From Allobogoriella alba (GTDB lineage: Bacteria; Actinomycetota; Actinomycetes; Actinomycetales; Actinomycetaceae): DNA of 64,000 nt. The DNA is taken from assembly GCF_042665525.1 (NCBI RefSeq), contig NZ_JBHTCQ010000001.1, forward strand, positions 434,001 through 498,000, written 5' to 3'. Within the stretch, counting starts at the first letter, position 1. Each line of letters opens with the position of its first letter. Below are positions 59,023-64,000 of this stretch, piece by piece. A model generated the notes under the pieces. That model saw only the letters and a list, made by a program, of their open reading frames with translations. It had not been told where the DNA came from and did not search any database. The translations under genes were made by a program, and so were the position numbers.

Positions 59023-60165
59023 GTGCGTCGCATCGTCCTGCTGCTCCTCGCCACCGTCCTGGCGATCGGCAACTTCGCGGCGTTGATGTCGGTCGTCCCG
59101 CTCTGGGTCGCCAGCGGCGGGGCCAGCAACGCCTGGGTCGGAGCGACGACGGGAGTGATGCTCGGCGGCACCGTGGCGGCGCAGCTGTGCATGGTGTGGA
59201 TCCTGCGCGTCTGGAGCCTCCAGCGGGTGTTCGCCGTCGGCACCCTGGTGCTGGGAGTCGCGACGCCCGCGTACCTGCTGACCTCCGCCGTCGGCCCGGT
59301 CATGGCGATCTCGGCACTCCGCGGCGCCGGGTTCGCACTCGTCGTCGTGGCCGGGGTGGCGCTGGCTGCTGAGCTCGCGCCGCCGGGACGGGTCGGCACC
59401 GCGACGGGCATGTACGGTGCCGCCGCCGGCCTGCCGAACGTGGTCGTGCTGCCCGCCGGGGTCTGGCTGTCGCAGACCTGGGGGTTCAGCCCGGTGTTCC
59501 TGGGCGCCGCCCTGCTGGCGCTGCTGGGCGTGCCGCTCGCCATGCTGCTTCCGGCGACCGACCATGCCGGACGATCCCGGCCTTCGGTGCGCGGGATGAG
59601 CCGGGGCTCCGTCGTCGCACTGGTGACGTTCTTCGTCACCACGGCGAGCCTCGGGACGGTGCTGACCTTCCTGCCGCTCTCCGCCACGGAGGCTGACCGC
59701 GCCTCCGCGGCCCTCCTCGTGCTCTCGGTCGCCATGGTGCTGGCGAGGATCGTGGCCGGATCGGTCGCCGACCGGTACGGCCCCGGACGCCTGGTGGTCC
59801 CGGCCGCGATGTGCTGCGCCGTCGGCTTCGTCGTCCTCGCGCTGGACCCAGCTCTGGACGGCTGGTTGGTGCTCGCCGGGGCGGCCGTGCTCGGAGCCGG
59901 CTTCGGCCTGGCGCAGAACGACTCCTTCCTCGTGGTGCTCCGCAGCCTCGGTGCGCGGCGCAGCGGGTCGGCGAGCACCGTGTGGAACATCGCGTACGAC
60001 GGCGGCATGGGGCTCGGACCGGTGGTGGTGGGCGCGGGGCTCGCCCTCACCGGCTACGCCGGTGCGTTCGCGGCGCTCACCGCCCTCCTGACGCTCGCGG
60101 CGGTCGTGGCGCTCCTCGTCGGTGGGCGCTCGATGGGCACCGACGACATCTCCCCGGCGAGCTAG
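59023..60165 (+). CDS. MFS transporter
   Basis: A 380-residue permease with about 12 hydrophobic segments, opening RRIVLLLLATVLAIGNFAAL. MFS motif-like DRYGPGRLVV occurs between segments 8 and 9. GTG start at 59023, 158 bp after the hydrolase. Its stop is 5 bp from the stop of the converging TetR gene, so the regulator and pump may form a functional pair (common arrangement; the direction is inferred). Substrate unknown. Confidence 0.87.
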   Translation: MRRIVLLLLATVLAIGNFAALMSVVPLWVASGGASNAWVGATTGVMLGGTVAAQLCMVWILRVWSLQRVFAVGTLVLGVATPAYLLTSAVGPVMAISALRGAGFALVVVAGVALAAELAPPGRVGTATGMYGAAAGLPNVVVLPAGVWLSQTWGFSPVFLGAALLALLGVPLAMLLPATDHAGRSRPSVRGMSRGSVVALVTFFVTTASLGTVLTFLPLSATEADRASAALLVLSVAMVLARIVAGSVADRYGPGRLVVPAAMCCAVGFVVLALDPALDGWLVLAGAAVLGAGFGLAQNDSFLVVLRSLGARRSGSASTVWNIAYDGGMGLGPVVVGAGLALTGYAGAFAALTALLTLAAVVALLVGGRSMGTDDISPAS

Positions 60166-60170
60166 TCGAG

Positions 60171-60728
60171 TCAGCCGCTGCCCGTGGCGGTGATCGAGTC
60201 GAGCAGGGCGTCGCGGGCCTCGTGCGACCAGGAGACGTCTCGCGCGTGCGCCTCCTGGGTCGCCAGGCTGATGGCAACACCGGTGTTGGTCGCGAGGATG
60301 AGCCGCGCCGCGGCGTTGCGGTCCATGGCGAGCAGGCCGGCGTCGGCGCAGCGGGCGAGCAGGCCGAGCAGAAGCCGCTGCATCATTTCCCGCACGGCAC
60401 CCGGCGCCCGGACGCCCGGCATGAACATGGATCGATACACGTTGGCGTTACCCAGGGCGAACGCGACGTGGTCGTCCCAGTGGTCCCGGATGTCCTGGGC
60501 CGGGTCCGGGCTCGTGGCCGGGGCCGGCCGGGAGGCCAGGTAGCTCGCGAACGCGTGCTCGACGATCGCGCTGATCAGGTCGGGCATGTCCGCAAAGTGC
60601 CGGTTGACCGTCGCGGGCGAGACCTGAGCCGCCTCGCACAGCGCGCGCACGGACAGCGTCCCGTCCGGGGAGGAGGTCAGCAGCGCGGTGCCCGCTTCGA
60701 GGATCCGACTCCTTTCATCCATCGTCAT
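60171..60728 (-). CDS. TetR family transcriptional regulator
   Basis: A 185-residue repressor-type regulator. N-terminal helix-turn-helix at residues ~25-60 (TLSVRALCEAAQVSPATVNR, then HFADMPDLISAI), with a C-terminal ligand-binding half. ATG 60728 or 60722; the first fits MTMDERSRILEAG. It converges on the MFS gene by 5 bp and lies 107 bp downstream of the large LuxR regulator gene on the same strand. Effector and target unknown. Confidence 0.9.
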   Translation of the reverse strand: MTMDERSRILEAGTALLTSSPDGTLSVRALCEAAQVSPATVNRHFADMPDLISAIVEHAFASYLASRPAPATSPDPAQDIRDHWDDHVAFALGNANVYRSMFMPGVRAPGAVREMMQRLLLGLLARCADAGLLAMDRNAAARLILATNTGVAISLATQEAHARDVSWSHEARDALLDSITATGSG

Positions 60729-60835
60729 GACGCTAACACCGCAGGTCAGCGCTATGACCAGGCGATCCGGCCGGGGCTGCCGGATCGCGCGTCACGAAGA
60801 AAGGTCTGCGGATTCCCGCAGAGTTGCGCCGGCGC

Positions 60836-63472
60836 TCAGCCCAGTCGGTCGTGGTGCGGCGGCTCGCCGATCGATCGTTCCCCGATCCGGAGCAGCGCGG
60901 CCGCCAGGCCGGCTCTCGACCTGGTGCCCGTCTTGCGGAACAGCTTCGTGATCGTGGCCTCGACGGACCGCACGGAGAGGTACAGCTCCGCCGCGATGTC
61001 GCGATTGCGCATGCCGCGCACGATGCGCGCGGCCACCTCGGACTCCCGGGGGGTCAGCCGGAGGCCCGGGGCCAAGCCCTCCTCCACGGCGGCCGAGTCC
61101 GGCTCGGCATGGGGCGTCCTCGTGCCGGAGTGGCGGCTGACCACGCGCTTGAGAGCGGGAAGAGCCCACCGCGGGAAGCGGGACGTGGCCAGGAGCTCGT
61201 TCCAGTCGATCTGGTGCTCGCTCTGCTCGGTGCGCAGGAGTGCCATGCCCAGGCGCGTCGCTGCGTGCACGTGGCTGGACCTCTCTGCGCGGGAGGCGAG
61301 CACGGTCTGGAGGTAGCGGCGAGCGTCCGCGGCGCGGCCCTGATCCACGCACAGCGCGACGTGGAGCGCCGGACCGACCAGTTCGAAGTCGACGTCACCG
61401 AGGGTCGCGAGGGCGTTCGCGTCGGGACGACGGTCTGCCGCAGCGGCGGCCAGGAGGCCGCGTGCCTCCTCCTGGCGCTGGTCCGTCGCGAGCAGCCACG
61501 CGGCACGGTTGATCCAGAGACGGTGTGTCAGGAGGTGCGGTCTGTCGAGGATGGCCTTCTCGACGATCTGCGCCTCGCGCACGGTGAGCGCGGGCGCCCC
61601 CGGCATGCTTGCGCAACGCAGGGCAACCGAGGCCCGCAGAGACGTCAAGAACCTCTCCAGCGGTTGCAGGTCGTCGAGTTCTTGCAACGCGGCCCGCGCG
61701 CGGCCCAGCTCGCCCTCGCCGCTCTCGAGATAGGCGCTCAGGGTCAGCAAGACGGCACGGTGGAGCGACGGCATGGGGCGGCTCAGCTCCGCTCGAAGGT
61801 GGTGCTGCGCCGCCTGGGGCTCCTCCCGGAAGGCAATCTCGGTCTGCAGATCCAGACCAAGGTCGTCCGGCCTCGAGTCCGCCATCCATCGACGCAGGTA
61901 GCGCCTCAGATCGGCGACGTTCGCGTCCGCCGACAGGCGGGCGCGCATGTACTGCCAAGCCGGTCCCCGGAGCAACGGCGCAGGCAGGACCGACTCCGTG
62001 AGCTCCGCGATCCGCCGCGCCGTATCGACCTGTCCGACGTTGAGCGCCAGCAACGTGGCCATCCGCGCTATAGGCGCGGTCGCGACCGGCTCTGCGGCAG
62101 CGTGCCTCTGCACCTCGTCGTGGACCGTGCCGAGCTCGAGGCGATGGCCGAGCAGGAAGCGTGAGGCGACCAGGATCTGCGCTACGTGGAGGCGCTCACG
62201 CGACATCGGCAGCCGGGGCAGGTCGTCGGCGGCCTGCTCGGCCGCGTCCTCGAGGTAGCCGTCCAGCAACGTCACACGGACGCGCGTCGCCGCGAATCGC
62301 GCATAGTTCTCAGAGGTTGTGTGCTCCGCCATCGCGCTGACGAAGGCGTGCGCCCGGCAGGAGTCGCCCCTCCGGACGGCGGCCAGCGCCTGGTCGCCCA
62401 GGGGCCCAGCATGGGCCGGGTCTCGTTCGGATGTCAGAGCCGACATCAGCAACCGGTCATCCTCGCCGAGGACGTCGCTCGCCGCATCGAGCACCCGTTG
62501 ACAGGCCGCCCGCCGAGTGTCGCGAGCGCCATGTGCGAGTGCGTCGGCCAGCACGCCGTCTGCGACGTGAACACGTGCGCCGTCGGACTCGAACAGTCCC
62601 GTGGCAAGAAGTTGGTCACCCGCCTGATCGGAGTCAGCGGCGAGAGCAGTGAACGTGGGCATGTCGACAGCACCGACCTGGGCGATCGTCGTCAGGAGCT
62701 CACGGGTCGGCGCGGGGACGGTCGCGAGCGTGCGGGCCGCGTGTCGCTGCGCCGCGGGATTCGGTGGACGGTGAACCAGCCGTCGGCTGCCCCCCAGCGC
62801 TGCATTTGACGCGTGCTCTGTCAGACCGGCGAGGATGCTCACGTGCCCACCGCTGCGTTGGTGCAGCTGGCGGACGACTCGATGGGGCGGGCGGACGCCC
62901 GTCCGGGCTTCCACCCAGGGCCCGATGACCTCTTCGCGAAGCGGATCGAGGTCGATCCGCTCGTACGACTCCAGCGCAGGAACCGGCCACGTCGAGGTGC
63001 ATACCACCCCACCCGGAAGGTGCGCGGTTCGCGCGATGGCGTGGCGCAGCCCGGGCAGCAGGTCCTCGTGGAGCGCATCGACGTCGTCGACGAGGATCCA
63101 CAGGGGATCCCGGCGCTGCCCGCCCGCGGCGAGCAGGCGGTCGACGAGCCGCACGAACGCGGCGGTCGGTTCCTCGGCCCACCCCGTGCCGCGCGCGGGG
63201 TGCGTGATGCCACCTGCGCCACCGGCAGCGCCCGGCACGACGTCCTCGACCTGGGTGGCAGCCGAGGAGATCAGCATCTGCTGGTCCTCGAGCGCGCCCC
63301 ACATGACGTTGAGACGGATCGTGCGGGCGCCCGGCGTCCCGGCCACGCGGTCGAGCATCATCGACTTGCCCGAGCCGGCCTCACCCCGGATCACGACGCA
63401 CTCCGCACCACGAGTGATCGCCTGGTCCAGCAGGCGAGCCGCCCGTGGCTGCAGTGCTTCGATCGACAGCAC
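60836..63472 (-). CDS. Large LuxR-family regulator of the LAL type (ATPase plus HTH)
   Basis: An 878-residue regulator. Residues 30-37 are Walker A GEAGSGKS and LWILVDDVDAL is Walker B; together an AAA/NACHT-like STAND ATPase region (~1-280). The middle ~500 residues are helical, TPR/MalT-like repeats with many Arg/Ala/Leu. The last ~73 residues are a LuxR DNA-binding domain: LTPRESEVAARIVRG, then NRDIAAELYLSVRSVEATI. Such LAL proteins are large switches for antibiotic or catabolic genes in Actinobacteria. GTG 63472 is the start closest to the ATPase domain; an upstream start at 63673 would add ~67 unlikely residues. Target genes are not evident nearby. Confidence 0.88.
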   Translation of the reverse strand: MLSIEALQPRAARLLDQAITRGAECVVIRGEAGSGKSMMLDRVAGTPGARTIRLNVMWGALEDQQMLISSAATQVEDVVPGAAGGAGGITHPARGTGWAEEPTAAFVRLVDRLLAAGGQRRDPLWILVDDVDALHEDLLPGLRHAIARTAHLPGGVVCTSTWPVPALESYERIDLDPLREEVIGPWVEARTGVRPPHRVVRQLHQRSGGHVSILAGLTEHASNAALGGSRRLVHRPPNPAAQRHAARTLATVPAPTRELLTTIAQVGAVDMPTFTALAADSDQAGDQLLATGLFESDGARVHVADGVLADALAHGARDTRRAACQRVLDAASDVLGEDDRLLMSALTSERDPAHAGPLGDQALAAVRRGDSCRAHAFVSAMAEHTTSENYARFAATRVRVTLLDGYLEDAAEQAADDLPRLPMSRERLHVAQILVASRFLLGHRLELGTVHDEVQRHAAAEPVATAPIARMATLLALNVGQVDTARRIAELTESVLPAPLLRGPAWQYMRARLSADANVADLRRYLRRWMADSRPDDLGLDLQTEIAFREEPQAAQHHLRAELSRPMPSLHRAVLLTLSAYLESGEGELGRARAALQELDDLQPLERFLTSLRASVALRCASMPGAPALTVREAQIVEKAILDRPHLLTHRLWINRAAWLLATDQRQEEARGLLAAAAADRRPDANALATLGDVDFELVGPALHVALCVDQGRAADARRYLQTVLASRAERSSHVHAATRLGMALLRTEQSEHQIDWNELLATSRFPRWALPALKRVVSRHSGTRTPHAEPDSAAVEEGLAPGLRLTPRESEVAARIVRGMRNRDIAAELYLSVRSVEATITKLFRKTGTRSRAGLAAALLRIGERSIGEPPHHDRLG

Positions 63473-64000
63473 GCAACAGCCCCCATCGCTACCCAGTTGG
63501 TACTTCTCGCGCCAGCCTCCGGGCCGGAGGGGGGCTGTCCGGCTGGCACACGATCGACAGGCCACGATGCTAGCGGGGATCGGCGGAGATCCACAGGTCC
63601 ATGTCCTGCTCGCGAGACGGATGCGGATAACCGCAGCCGCCTGCGGTCCTCCGCAGAACGTGACCCCGACCACGTCGCGGGTCTAGCCCATGGGCTCTCA
63701 GCACCATAACCTGCTGGACATCGAGGCACATCCGCGTATCTCCGGCGGGCCTCCGAATTCAGAGCTGTGCTGCCTGAGCGTGGTTCCAGGTACGCGACGT
63801 AGTGATGTCAAAATGTGCCCCATCTGTGAATTTCTGCGTGCATTGACGCCCGCACCCAAGAATACCGGCACGGTGAACTGGCAAGGCTGATGTCAGTTGT
63901 GCCGGAGTGCTCTAGCGCCCGTCTGACCTGCACGTACGCGCGCAAGTAGCGCACAGGCCGGTGCTGCACAAGGCCGTTTACGCAATCGTGACGAAGCATC
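63473..64000. other. Right-hand end without a recognisable gene
   Basis: 528 bp upstream of the LuxR-type regulator (minus strand). It should contain that gene's promoter. Composition drops in GC from about 63690 to 63900. Short open frames on both strands there (e.g. 63690-63890 plus) have no ribosome site and no family resemblance. I see nothing else. Confidence 0.6.

Noticed and set aside
63690..63890. 66-codon open frame near the right edge
   Set aside because: No ribosome site, no recognisable domain and low-GC context; probably chance.
54946..64000. Possible integrated element next to tRNA-Leu
   Set aside because: tRNA genes are common integration sites, but I found no integrase, no duplicated tRNA end and no attachment repeat in the window.

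Overview
The window is a 64-kb piece of a high-GC Gram-positive (Actinomycetota) chromosome centred on the replication origin. Gene content and order (cca-mutT-DUF6049-murJ-trxB-trxA ... parB-parA-rsmG-jag-yidC-yidD-rnpA-rpmH | dnaA-dnaN-gnd-recF-DUF721-gyrB-gyrA-DUF3566-tRNA-Ile-tRNA-Ala ... crgA-DUF881-pabA-pknB-pknA-pbpA-rodA-pstP-fhaB-fhaA-tRNA-Leu) match the conserved origin neighbourhood of this phylum. An aminotransferase plus Ddl-like ligase beside parB, and no sigM between murJ and trxB, suggest a Micrococcales-type organism (inference; no species call is possible). Frequent GTG/TTG starts and 1-8 bp gene overlaps fit this.

Layout. 1-0.5 kb: ssb (cut by the left edge), then rpsF and a bifunctional class A PBP, all on the minus strand. 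3.5-6.5 kb: MobA-like nucleotidyltransferase, a DUF2510/scramblase-like protein with tandem His/Gln/Ala repeats, and an MFS exporter. 6.5-19.1 kb: cca diverging from a mutT-DUF6049-murJ operon, then trxB-trxA, an aminotransferase and a Ddl-like ligase. 19.1-27.4 kb (minus strand): the left arm of the origin, parB-parA, then about 2.5 kb without convincing genes but with eight strong and two degenerate parS sites, then rsmG-jag-yidC-yidD-rnpA-rpmH. 27.4-39.5 kb (plus strand): dnaA, dnaN, gnd, recF, DUF721, gyrB, gyrA, DUF3566, with origin sequences on both sides of dnaA. 39.6-44.5 kb: two tRNAs flanking a 44-aa DLW-39 microprotein, a PdxH-like oxidase, a methyltransferase, a helical-repeat membrane protein, a cyclophilin, a rhomboid protease and crgA. 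44.6-54.6 kb: DUF881, pabA and the division/elongation signalling operon fhaA-fhaB-pstP-rodA-pbpA-pknA-pknB. 54.9-64 kb: tRNA-Leu followed by less conserved accessory genes (DoxX, an orphan EIIC-like membrane protein, an Asp-nucleophile alpha/beta hydrolase, an MFS/TetR pair, and a large LAL-type LuxR regulator).

How the genes work together. Origin firing (DnaA/oriC, DnaN, RecF, gyrase) sits next to origin segregation (ParAB/parS) and the cell-wall machine: MurJ with a cytoplasmic pseudokinase, PknA/PknB kinases and PstP phosphatase, the FHA readers FhaA/FhaB, RodA, PbpA, CrgA and the class A PBP. In mycobacteria PknB phosphorylates the MurJ-linked pseudokinase and FhaA binds it; every part of that circuit is present here.

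Most notable sequence signals: the dense parS field; paired TGTGGA nine-mers exactly 12 bp apart at three loci (upstream of dnaA, upstream of gyrB, and in a palindrome-rich gap at 43.9 kb whose pair is nearly identical to the dnaA one); four copies of an unexplained octamer GTCATTCG between dnaA and dnaN; and a 46-bp element duplicated across the gyrB stop codon. I saw no CRISPR array, insertion sequence, prophage or defence island.
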